From NCBI GenBank assembly GCA_029287965.1, contig JARFQC010000118.1:1-5634 (forward strand): DNA of 5,634 nucleotides, in the 5' to 3' direction. This document shows, piece by piece, positions 1-5,634 of this stretch. Source of the stretch: Arenicellales bacterium. Its GTDB lineage: Bacteria; Pseudomonadota; Gammaproteobacteria; BMS3Bbin11. Position 1 is the stretch's first letter, and each line of letters starts with the position of its first letter. The notes under the pieces are model-generated. The model was not told the DNA's origin. It did not search any database and saw nothing but the letters and a program-made list of their open reading frames with translations. Made by a program: the position numbers and the translations under genes.

Positions 1-1461
1 GGCCTCACCTCGATGGGTGTTGAACAGGTTGCCTACCTCGTGCCGGACAGATTCAAGTTTGGTTATGGCCTGACCACCGAAATAGTCGCCGTCGCCGCCG
101 AACAGAATCCGGACCTGATCATCACGGTCGACAATGGCATAGCCAGCATCGACGGTGTTGCCGCAGCCAGGCAGCTGGGCATCAAGGTGCTCGTTACGGA
201 CCATCATTTACCCGGTGACGAACTCCCGCAAGCCAACGCCATCATCAATCCGAACCAACCCGGCGATGATTTTCCTTCCCGCAACATTGCCGGCGTCGGC
301 GTGGCCTTCTACCTGCTCTCAGCACTGAGGAAGCATCTTCGCGATACTGGATGGTTTGCAAAGCAGGGCATCAGCGAACCCAACCTGGCCGACCTACTGG
401 ACCTCGTCGCCCTGGGTACCGTGGCCGATGTCGTTCCACTTGATCGAATCAATCGCACCCTGGTCAAGCAGGGACTGGCACGCATCAACGCCGGACACTG
501 CTGTGCCGGTATTACTGCGCTGATCGACGTGGCTGGAAAGCAGCAGGGCAACCTGTCGGCCTCCGATCTCGGTTATTTTGTTGCGCCACGATTAAACGCA
601 GCAGGCCGCATCGAGGAAATGTCAGTTGGCATAGAGTGCCTGCTTGCCGACGATCGGGAACAGGCTAACGAGATTGCGGCCAAGCTTGACCAGTTGAACC
701 GCGAACGTCGCAGTATCGAAGACAGCATGAAGGAGCAGGCCATGCAGGTTCTGCGCAATCTGAAGCTGACATCCGACCTGCCGACCGGTCTGTGCATCTT
801 TGATGAAAGCTGGCACCAGGGCGTCATTGGCATCCTCGCATCCAGGATCAAGGAACGCTATCACCGCCCGGTGATCGCATTTGCACCGGCCGGGGATGAA
901 AGCGGCACCCCCGGGGAGCTGAAGGGCTCGGCACGGTCGATACCCGGTCTGCATATCCGTGATGCCCTCGACGCTGTTGCCACTCGCCATGCGGGCCTGA
1001 TCACCCGCTTCGGCGGTCATGCCATGGCAGCCGGGTTGTCCCTGCCAGCGGCCAGCTACACTGAATTCAGCGAGGCTTTTGACGAAGAAGTGCACCGCCT
1101 GCTGGGTGACAGTGACCTGGAACGGATCATGATGACCGACGGCGAACTGGAACAGGAAGACATGACGCTCAACACGGCCATGCTGTTGAGGCAGGCAGGG
1201 CCGTGGGGCCAGCAATTTCCTGAGCCGATGTTCGAGGGAGAATTTGACGTCATCCATCGACGCATCGTGGGTAGAAATCACCTGAAAATGGAACTGTCAT
1301 TCGGCAGCGTTACACTGGACGCCATCATGTTCAATATTCGCGAAGGATTTGAGGATAAGGTTCGCGGTAAAATCAAGGCAGTTTACAAACTGGACGTGAA
1401 CGAATTCCGTGGCCGCAGAACGGCCCAGCTGTTGATCGAACACCTTCAGCCAGTGGGTTAA
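1..1461 (+). CDS. recJ: Single-stranded-DNA-specific 5'-3' exonuclease RecJ, 5'-truncated by the window edge
   Basis: RecJ degrades single-stranded DNA 5' to 3' in the cytoplasm, in RecFOR recombination, mismatch repair and base excision repair. The frame is open from base 1. The first ATG, at 13, is internal, because the sequence around it (GVEQVAYLVPDRFKFGYGL) matches the middle of the DHH domain. About 486 residues are present, against roughly 577 in E. coli RecJ, so about the first 90 are missing, including the DFDADG metal motif. Visible motifs are TVDNGI (127-144), VTDHHLPGD with the signature DHH at 199-207, LDLVALGTVADVVPLD (about 397-444), PRLNAAGR (586-609), WHQGVIGILASRIKERYHRPVIAFAPAGD (811-897), and the DHHA1 glycine-rich GGHAMAAGLS (1012-1041). 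The C-terminal OB-type region ends with YKLDVNEFRGRR and a TAA stop. Nothing looks broken inside the visible part. Family identity is very secure. The next gene is not prfB, the usual enterobacterial neighbour. Confidence 0.97.
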   Translation, partial: GLTSMGVEQVAYLVPDRFKFGYGLTTEIVAVAAEQNPDLIITVDNGIASIDGVAAARQLGIKVLVTDHHLPGDELPQANAIINPNQPGDDFPSRNIAGVGVAFYLLSALRKHLRDTGWFAKQGISEPNLADLLDLVALGTVADVVPLDRINRTLVKQGLARINAGHCCAGITALIDVAGKQQGNLSASDLGYFVAPRLNAAGRIEEMSVGIECLLADDREQANEIAAKLDQLNRERRSIEDSMKEQAMQVLRNLKLTSDLPTGLCIFDESWHQGVIGILASRIKERYHRPVIAFAPAGDESGTPGELKGSARSIPGLHIRDALDAVATRHAGLITRFGGHAMAAGLSLPAASYTEFSEAFDEEVHRLLGDSDLERIMMTDGELEQEDMTLNTAMLLRQAGPWGQQFPEPMFEGEFDVIHRRIVGRNHLKMELSFGSVTLDAIMFNIREGFEDKVRGKIKAVYKLDVNEFRGRRTAQLLIEHLQPVG

Positions 1462-1522
1462 CCTGTATTGGTAACAGGCGCGAGTCATCACAAACATGAG
1501 CACAATTTGACGGACTATATAT

Positions 1523-2464
1523 TTGCTACATAGCTTATCCCATAAATGCTTTACGGCCAGACTGGCCCTGAGCGGCATTCTGATCTGGTTCGCGTTCAGC
1601 GAAGTCGCTACCGCCCAGGAACTTGAACCGCGCCGCTGGACGCATTTGCCTGTAGATACGAATTACCTTGGTGTCGGCTACGTCAGAACCGAAGGCGACA
1701 TTTTCCTCGACCCGGTACTGGAGGTGGAAGAGGGAACAATAGAACTGGACAGCCTCATTGCCACTTACATCCGCACCTTCAACTGGTCAGGCAAGACCGC
1801 GCGTGTCGATGTGCATCTGCCGCTACAGAGTGCAAGATGGCAAGGTCTGCTCGCCGGGGAACCGGCATCCGTCGAACGCGAAGGCATGGGTGATCCACGC
1901 ATCCGTGTATCCGTTAATTTCCTTGGTGCCCCGGCCTTGAAGGGGCAGGACTTCCGTAATTACCGGGCATCCAATACAACCACGACAATTGCCGGGGCTG
2001 CTCTGGCTATCTCACTCCCACTGGGTCAGTACTATGAAGACAAGCTACTGAACCTGGGTAGCAATCGATTCATTATCCGGCCACAGATCGGTGCACTGCA
2101 CGTGCGCAATCGCTGGTCCTTTGAACTCACCGGATCAGCGTTTTTTTACACCGACAACGACGAGTTCTGGAATGGCAACACACGAGAACAGGAACCACTT
2201 TACCTGGTGCAGGGGCACGTGATTCATACATTCAATAATCGCCTCTGGCTATCTGCGAGTGCCGGTTATGACTGGGGCGGGGAATCAACCATCAATGGCG
2301 TATCCAAAGACGATAAAAGGCAGGACTTTCTTTATGCACTCAGCGCTGGTAAACCTCTGAGCAAGACATCGAGCATCAAGCTCGCCTACGTGAACGGCCG
2401 CACCCGCGAGGAAGTGGGTTCTAACACGGATAACCTGATCCTTGCCATCTCGTCACTGTTCTGA
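1523..2464 (+). CDS. Outer-membrane beta-barrel protein, Phenol_MetA_deg (PF13557)-like putative transporter
   Basis: This is a 313-residue exported protein, probably an outer-membrane channel. Residues 1-31 form a signal peptide: Lys8 and Arg13, then a hydrophobic core (LALSGILIWFAF), with likely cleavage after VATA before QELEPRRW. The mature part has an early LPVDTNYLGVGYVRTEGDIF segment, then alternating hydrophobic and polar strands with Gly, Tyr and Trp girdles, and GMGDPRIRVSVNF. It ends in NLILAISSLF, where the terminal Phe with hydrophobic residues at alternating positions is the usual BAM-recognition signal. The pattern resembles PF13557 proteins, often annotated simply as transporters; the substrate is unknown. 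The start is unusual: a TGA at 1508-1510 limits the frame, the only standard start that keeps the signal peptide is TTG at 1523, and upstream there is only a short GGA (1512-1514). Family assignment is from pattern recognition; the barrel and export calls are firmer than the transport role. Confidence 0.8.
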   Translation: MLHSLSHKCFTARLALSGILIWFAFSEVATAQELEPRRWTHLPVDTNYLGVGYVRTEGDIFLDPVLEVEEGTIELDSLIATYIRTFNWSGKTARVDVHLPLQSARWQGLLAGEPASVEREGMGDPRIRVSVNFLGAPALKGQDFRNYRASNTTTTIAGAALAISLPLGQYYEDKLLNLGSNRFIIRPQIGALHVRNRWSFELTGSAFFYTDNDEFWNGNTREQEPLYLVQGHVIHTFNNRLWLSASAGYDWGGESTINGVSKDDKRQDFLYALSAGKPLSKTSSIKLAYVNGRTREEVGSNTDNLILAISSLF

Positions 2465-2507
2465 TTCGGGTGCGTCTGCCTTCATATATTCTTCACATTT
2501 ATAGGTA

Positions 2508-2513
2508 TACAAT
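2508..2513 (+). promoter_or_regulatory. Possible -10 element for the cysteine proteinase gene
   Basis: TACAAT matches the sigma-70 -10 consensus at 5 of 6 positions, inside an AT-rich stretch (2481-2520) that stands out from the flanking coding DNA. The gap between the barrel gene and the proteinase gene (2465-2547) has no terminator. No good -35 hexamer is found at 16-18 bases upstream, so this could be activator-dependent, or the two genes may simply be cotranscribed. Confidence 0.3.
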
Positions 2514-2534
2514 AACAAATTACGTGCGCGGAAC

Positions 2535-2539
2535 AGGAG
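2535..2539 (+). promoter_or_regulatory. Ribosome binding site of the cysteine proteinase gene
   Basis: AGGAG lies 8 bases upstream of the ATG at 2548 and supports that start, which also gives a complete signal peptide. Confidence 0.8.
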
Positions 2540-2547
2540 CTTAAATC

Positions 2548-3276
2548 ATGATAAAACCACTAAGCTATATACTAGCTGCCGCTCTGCTCATCATGACCGC
2601 TACTGCATCTGGCGGTGACACGAACTTCCAGCCGTGGTCGGAAAGCTTGTTTGAATTTATTGAACAACAGCACGGTAAGCCAGGGGCAGACCGCATGCGC
2701 AAGCTGCACCAGATTATGCTTGAAAACGTCGATCAGCCGATCGACGTCAAGCTCAAAGTCACCAACGAAACGATGAATCACCTGCCATGGATTGCAGACC
2801 GCGCGAAGTATAATAAAGACGATTACTGGGCCACACCACTGGAAACCATCACCACGTTTGGTGGTGACTGCGAAGACATTGCGATCGCAAAATTTATGAT
2901 GCTACGCATTATGGGTGTACCGAAGGACCATCTCAGGTTAACTTACGCCAAGATCATCAAGACCGGTGAAGCACACATGGTGCTGGCTTACATTGATGAT
3001 CCGGACAAGCCGATAGACAAACAGAGCAAACCCGTACTGATTCTCGATAACTATGTTGATGCTGTTAAACCCGGCACGGAAAGAAAAGATCTCCTTGCCG
3101 TTTATCTGATTGATGCCGACAAGAAGCTCACGTTGATCAGCGACGATGGCAAGAACCGAAGTGTAAAAAGCGAAGTCGACACGGCCAAGTTCGCCAAGCT
3201 GGACAAGATCAAGCAAAAGATAAATGAGAACCTCGAAGTCGCCAAACAGCACAACGAAGGCCGGCCGCTTTTCTGA
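2548..3276 (+). CDS. Periplasmic transglutaminase-like cysteine proteinase, BTLCP/LapG-like (PF06035, peptidase family C93)
   Basis: A 242-residue exported protein. Residues 1 to about 22 are a signal peptide (MIKPLSYILAAALLIMTATAS). The conserved core runs YWATPLETITTFGGDCEDIAIAKF (93-116), LRLTYAKI (129-136), EAHMVLAYID (141-150) and VLILDNY (163-169). The catalytic triad is read as Cys108, His143 and Asp167. Asp107, Glu109 and Asp110 beside the Cys match the residues that bind calcium in LapG. The Cys-His spacing of 35 is as I recall for LapG; the His-Asp stretch is longer because of a DDPDKPIDKQSKP loop. LapG cleaves the N-terminal region of large biofilm adhesins in the periplasm and is held in check by LapD, but neither partner is visible here, so I do not assign lapG. 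The C-terminus (about 195-236) is Lys-rich and helical (FAKLDKIKQKINENL). An AGGAG ribosome site at 2535-2539 lies 8 bases before the ATG. Confidence 0.88.
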   Translation: MIKPLSYILAAALLIMTATASGGDTNFQPWSESLFEFIEQQHGKPGADRMRKLHQIMLENVDQPIDVKLKVTNETMNHLPWIADRAKYNKDDYWATPLETITTFGGDCEDIAIAKFMMLRIMGVPKDHLRLTYAKIIKTGEAHMVLAYIDDPDKPIDKQSKPVLILDNYVDAVKPGTERKDLLAVYLIDADKKLTLISDDGKNRSVKSEVDTAKFAKLDKIKQKINENLEVAKQHNEGRPLF

Positions 3277-3321
3277 ACAGGCAGGCATATCAACATCACG
3301 GTGGATCATCCCGTCAGGCTA

Positions 3322-3350
3322 TTAATCGTCGGCATGGTCTTTCGTCTAAT
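3322..3350 (+). promoter_or_regulatory. Possible promoter for the yegP-like/arylsulfatase pair
   Basis: TTAATC (3322-3327, weak -35) and TCTAAT (3345-3350, 5 of 6 to the -10 consensus) are 17 bases apart, placing a start near 3357 and a short leader before the GGGG ribosome site. The -35 is poor. The 7-base arms GGTGGAT (3300-3306) and ATCCACC (3349-3355) are an inverted repeat flanking this element. The rest of the gap 3277-3374 shows nothing else. Confidence 0.3.
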
Positions 3351-3374
3351 CCACCACACCAAAGGGGAACTACG

Positions 3375-3710
3375 ATGGCAGGTAAATTCGTCATAACCAG
3401 GGGCAAAGACAACAAGTACTACTTCAACCTGAAAGCATCAAATGGCCAGGTCATTCTGTCCAGCCAGGGCTACAAGGATAAACGCGGCTGCCAGGGTGGC
3501 ATTGATTCGGTCAAGAAGAATTCTAAAGATGAAGCGCGCTTTGAGACCAAGGCGTCAAGCAATGGCAAGGAATACTTCGTACTCAACGCAACCAATGGCC
3601 AGGTCATAGGCAAGAGCCAGATGTACAAGTCAGCCAGCGGTTGCAGTATCGGCATGAAATCCGTCGCAACCAACGCTGACGGTGCAACTGTCGTCGACGA
3701 ATCAGAATAA
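3375..3710 (+). CDS. YegP family protein, two DUF1508 (PF07411) repeats
   Basis: A 111-residue cytoplasmic protein with no signal peptide, close in length and pattern to E. coli YegP (110 residues). It consists of two tandem copies of the DUF1508 unit, about residues 3-54 and 55-105. The anchors recur 51 residues apart: NGQVI at 23-27 and 74-78, SQ.Y at 30-33 and 81-84, and GC....G at 38-42 and 89-93. Each unit contains the typical FxLxAxNGQVIxxSQxYK core. The family's biochemical function is not established; a stress-related role is sometimes suggested but nothing here tests it. A GGGG ribosome site (3364-3367) sits 7 bases before the ATG. Only 35 bases separate its stop from the arylsulfatase start, with no terminator between, so the two are probably cotranscribed. 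Confidence 0.93.
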   Translation: MAGKFVITRGKDNKYYFNLKASNGQVILSSQGYKDKRGCQGGIDSVKKNSKDEARFETKASSNGKEYFVLNATNGQVIGKSQMYKSASGCSIGMKSVATNADGATVVDESE

Positions 3711-3733
3711 AAACTGCAACACAACCACTAGAG

Positions 3734-3739
3734 AAGGAG
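3734..3739 (+). promoter_or_regulatory. Strong ribosome binding site of the arylsulfatase gene
   Basis: AAGGAG lies 6 bases before the ATG at 3746. This is the best Shine-Dalgarno match in the window and fixes the arylsulfatase start. Confidence 0.85.
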
Positions 3740-3745
3740 CAGAGC

Positions 3746-5329
3746 ATGAAACTCAAGGCAATCCTGACCTCGCTGATACTGGCCATCGCTGGCACAGGCA
3801 GCGCATGGGCCGCGGCGGACAAGCCGAATATACTTGTTGTCTGGGGCGATGATGTCGGCCAGTCAAACATATCAAACTATACCCGTGGGCTGATGGGGTA
3901 CCAGACACCCCACATCGACCGCATCGCGGAAGAAGGCATGGTCTTTACTGACTACTACGCTGAACAGTCCTGTACTGCGGGTCGCTCTTCGTTCATCACC
4001 GGGCAGAGCGTGTTCCGAACCGGCCTCAGCAAGGTGGGCCTGCCCGGTGCAAAGGAAGGCCTGAGCACCAAGGATCCGACTATCGCGTCCATGCTCAAGC
4101 CACTCGGCTATGCGACCGGTCAGTTCGGTAAAAATCACCTCGGTGACCGTGATGAGCACCTGCCGACCAACCACGGTTTCGACGAATTTTTCGGCAACCT
4201 GTACCACCTGAATGCTGAGGAAGAGCCGGAGAACGTGGACTACCCCCGCGATATGAAGATGCCCGACGGGAAGACCTTCCTTGAGAAGTTCGGCCCGCGC
4301 GGCGTCATTCACTCGTGGGCGCAGCCTGACGGCACCCAGAAGATTGAAGATACCGGTCCGCTGACGAAGAAAAGGATGGAAACAGTCGATGACGAGACCT
4401 CGGATCGTGCCATCGAGTTCATTCGTGAGCAGCATGCCGCCGGTAAACCCTGGTTTGTCTGGTGGAACGGTACCCGGATGCACTTCCGTACTCACGTAAA
4501 GGACGAAAGTATGGCCAAGGCCAAGGAGGTCTTTCCGGGCGCTGATGAATATACGGCTGGCATGCTCGAGCATGACCGCCATATCGGCAAATTCCTCGAC
4601 CTGATCGATGAACTTAAGATCGCCGACAACACCATCGTGTTCTATTCGACTGACAATGGCCCGCATATGAACACATGGCCCGATGCCGGCATGACGCCAT
4701 TCCGCGGTGAGAAAAACACCAACTGGGAAGGCGGCTGGCGCGTACCTGCCATGGTGCGCTGGCCCGGACAGATCGAAGAAGGATCGGTTTCCAACGACAT
4801 CATGCATCACATGGACTGGCTGCCGACATTCGTTGCTGCCGCAGGTGACACACGCGTGAAGAAAGACCTGCTGACCGGTAAATCGGCAATGGGCAGAAAC
4901 TACAAGGTCCACCTGGATGGTTATAATTTCCTGCCTTACCTGACCGGCCAGATAAAAGAGGGACCGCGCAAGGAGATTTTCTATTTCTCGGATGACGGCG
5001 ACCTGACTGCGCTTCGCTACAGCGACTGGAAAATCATCTTCATGGAACAGCGTGCCGAGGCCACCTTGCAGGCCTGGATCGAGCCTTTTGTACCGCTGCG
5101 TATACCCAACATCTATAATCTGCGCCGCGATCCGTATGAACGTGCAAGTATTACATCCAACACCTACTATGACTGGTTGCTGGATCGTGCGTACCTGCTG
5201 GTGCCGGCACAGACTTACGTGGGTAATTTCCTCAAGACCTTTGCGGAGTTCCCGCCACGCCAGAAGGCCGCAAGTTTCAGCCTCGACCAGGTCATGGAAA
5301 AGCTGGAAACCAGTACAGGTTCACACTAA
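3746..5329 (+). CDS. Exported arylsulfatase, type I formylglycine-dependent sulfatase (PF00884)
   Basis: This 527-residue enzyme should hydrolyse sulfate esters in the periplasm or outside the cell, releasing sulfate; the natural substrate cannot be read from sequence. Residues 1 to about 23 are a signal peptide (MKLKAILTSLILAIAGTGSAWA). Active-site features are Asp35-Asp36 (VVWGDDVG) for calcium; Cys76 in CTAGR (76-80), fitting the C-x-[PA]-x-R signature in which Cys becomes formylglycine; Lys129 and His131 in GKNHLG; His246 in TRMHF; Asp303-Asn304 in YSTDNGPH for the metal; and Lys323 in FRGEKN. The FGNLYHLNAEEEPE block (149-162) and the tail with SNTYYDWLLD and QKAASFSLDQVMEKL are, from memory, typical of one proteobacterial arylsulfatase group. 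The protein looks full-length and intact. An AAGGAG ribosome site (3734-3739) lies 6 bases before the ATG. A terminator follows 20 bases after the stop. The modifying enzyme must be encoded elsewhere. Confidence 0.95.
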   Translation: MKLKAILTSLILAIAGTGSAWAAADKPNILVVWGDDVGQSNISNYTRGLMGYQTPHIDRIAEEGMVFTDYYAEQSCTAGRSSFITGQSVFRTGLSKVGLPGAKEGLSTKDPTIASMLKPLGYATGQFGKNHLGDRDEHLPTNHGFDEFFGNLYHLNAEEEPENVDYPRDMKMPDGKTFLEKFGPRGVIHSWAQPDGTQKIEDTGPLTKKRMETVDDETSDRAIEFIREQHAAGKPWFVWWNGTRMHFRTHVKDESMAKAKEVFPGADEYTAGMLEHDRHIGKFLDLIDELKIADNTIVFYSTDNGPHMNTWPDAGMTPFRGEKNTNWEGGWRVPAMVRWPGQIEEGSVSNDIMHHMDWLPTFVAAAGDTRVKKDLLTGKSAMGRNYKVHLDGYNFLPYLTGQIKEGPRKEIFYFSDDGDLTALRYSDWKIIFMEQRAEATLQAWIEPFVPLRIPNIYNLRRDPYERASITSNTYYDWLLDRAYLLVPAQTYVGNFLKTFAEFPPRQKAASFSLDQVMEKLETSTGSH

Positions 5330-5349
5330 ACCAATCTGAGCGCTGTATG

Positions 5350-5375
5350 AATGCCGCCCTGATGGGCGGCATTTT
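5350..5375 (+). terminator. Rho-independent terminator of the arylsulfatase transcript
   Basis: A perfect 10-bp stem (AATGCCGCCC at 5350-5359 pairing with GGGCGGCATT at 5364-5373) closes on a TGAT loop, and the run of four T at 5372-5375 overlaps the end of the stem. It begins 20 bases after the arylsulfatase stop. The T-run is short, but the GC-rich stem and the position make it convincing. It should separate the sulfatase transcript from the HAD hydrolase gene. Confidence 0.85.
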
Positions 5376-5389
5376 CAGTGGTAGGCAGC

Positions 5390-5402
5390 GTGCTTGAAGC
5401 AC
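5390..5402. repeat. Short palindrome GTGCTTGAAGCAC upstream of the HAD hydrolase gene
   Basis: Two 6-base arms, GTGCTT and AAGCAC, surround a central G. It sits 15 bases past the terminator and 62 bases before the ATG of the HAD gene. It overlaps TTGAAG (5394-5399), a weak -35-like hexamer with TAATAC 18 bases downstream, so an operator role is possible. A palindrome this short can also arise by chance. Confidence 0.3.
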
Positions 5403-5463
5403 TCAATGTCATACCCTTAATACCGGGCTCCAGCTTTTAAAAACCAGCCAGGCGAGAATCAAG

Positions 5464-5634
5464 ATGAATACAATCAAACTCACCGTTTTACTGGTCACAT
5501 TCAATGCAGGACTGTTTTCATTTACTGCATCGGCAGCTGACTCAACTGTGCTTCCCTCCTGGAATGACAGCGAATCCAGGCAAAACATCATCGCTTTTGT
5601 CGACAAGGTAACCGACCAGTCCGGTCCTGACTAT
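5464..5634 (+). CDS. N-terminus of an exported HAD-superfamily phosphohydrolase, cut by the right edge
   Basis: The frame is open from the ATG at 5464 to the last base, giving 57 residues with no stop. Residues 1-24 are a signal peptide: MNTIKLTVLLVTFNAGLFSFTASA would be cleaved before ADS. The mature start, LPSWNDSESRQNIIAFVDKV followed by TDQSGPDY, matches the opening of a periplasmic HAD-like family (haloacid dehalogenase or phosphoserine-phosphatase-like hydrolases). In those proteins the catalytic DNDGT motif follows shortly afterwards; here it would lie just past the window, so catalytic competence cannot be judged. An AGGCGAG ribosome site (5450-5456) lies 7 bases before the ATG. The family call rests on recall of the LPSWND...FV..VT opening; it is good but not certain. 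The gene stands behind its own gap after the sulfatase terminator, so it probably has a separate promoter. Confidence 0.72.
   Translation, partial: MNTIKLTVLLVTFNAGLFSFTASAADSTVLPSWNDSESRQNIIAFVDKVTDQSGPDY

Noticed and set aside
13..15. ATG at position 13 as the recJ start
   Set aside because: The frame is open to base 1 and the surrounding residues align with the interior of the RecJ DHH domain, so the true start is upstream of the window.
622..1281. Minus-strand open frame of 219 codons opposite recJ
   Set aside because: It lies fully within recJ, whose conserved motifs explain the DNA, and the translated product has no recognisable features.
1462..1478. Hairpin CCTGT-ATTGGTA-ACAGG just after the recJ stop
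   Set aside because: The stem is only 5 bp with a 7-base loop and no T-run follows, so it is not supported as a terminator.
4127..4144. GKNHLG in place of the usual GKWHLG in the sulfatase
   Set aside because: The catalytic Lys and His are kept, and Asn at this place is, as far as I recall, usual for this arylsulfatase group, so it is not a defect.
3872..4912. Long open frame of 346 codons on the minus strand opposite the arylsulfatase
   Set aside because: It lies wholly antisense to a clear sulfatase with intact motifs, resembles no known family and has no coherent domain pattern. It is a by-product of the codon bias of the real gene.
5052..5339. Second plus-strand open frame of 95 codons inside the arylsulfatase 3' end
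   Set aside because: It overlaps the conserved sulfatase C-terminus in another frame, has no ribosome site and gives a low-complexity Arg/Pro/Ser-rich product.

Overview
The window looks like chromosomal DNA of a gammaproteobacterium, probably an environmental or aquatic one. The strongest evidence is the RecJ fragment at the left edge, which follows the gammaproteobacterial RecJ pattern closely over its whole length. The DNA is of moderate GC. All genes are on the + strand and closely spaced. No RNA gene, insertion sequence, CRISPR array or phage gene was seen.

Layout: (1) 1-1461, the 3' part of recJ, whose start lies off the left edge. (2) 1523-2464, an exported outer-membrane beta-barrel protein of the Phenol_MetA_deg (PF13557) type, with a TTG start. 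(3) 2548-3276, a periplasmic transglutaminase-like cysteine proteinase (BTLCP/LapG type) with its Cys-His-Asp residues intact. (4) 3375-3710, a YegP/DUF1508 protein made of two tandem repeats. (5) 3746-5329, an exported type I arylsulfatase with a CTAGR formylglycine site, followed by a clear intrinsic terminator at 5350-5375. (6) 5464 to the right edge, the start of an exported HAD-type phosphohydrolase, cut before its catalytic motifs. No stretch without a gene exceeds 135 bases.

How the genes relate: apart from recJ and the YegP protein, every product has an export signal, so this is a block of envelope or periplasmic functions next to a housekeeping repair gene. The sulfatase and the HAD hydrolase look like a periplasmic pair that cleaves sulfate and phosphate esters. 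The barrel protein and the cysteine proteinase could be an envelope pair, but only their adjacency suggests it. The arylsulfatase needs a formylglycine-generating enzyme, and none is encoded here.

I found no convincing undescribed system. The points most worth a second look are the LapG-like protease without a LapD or adhesin partner, the unusual start of the barrel gene, the sulfatase/HAD pairing, and the non-standard gene order downstream of recJ.
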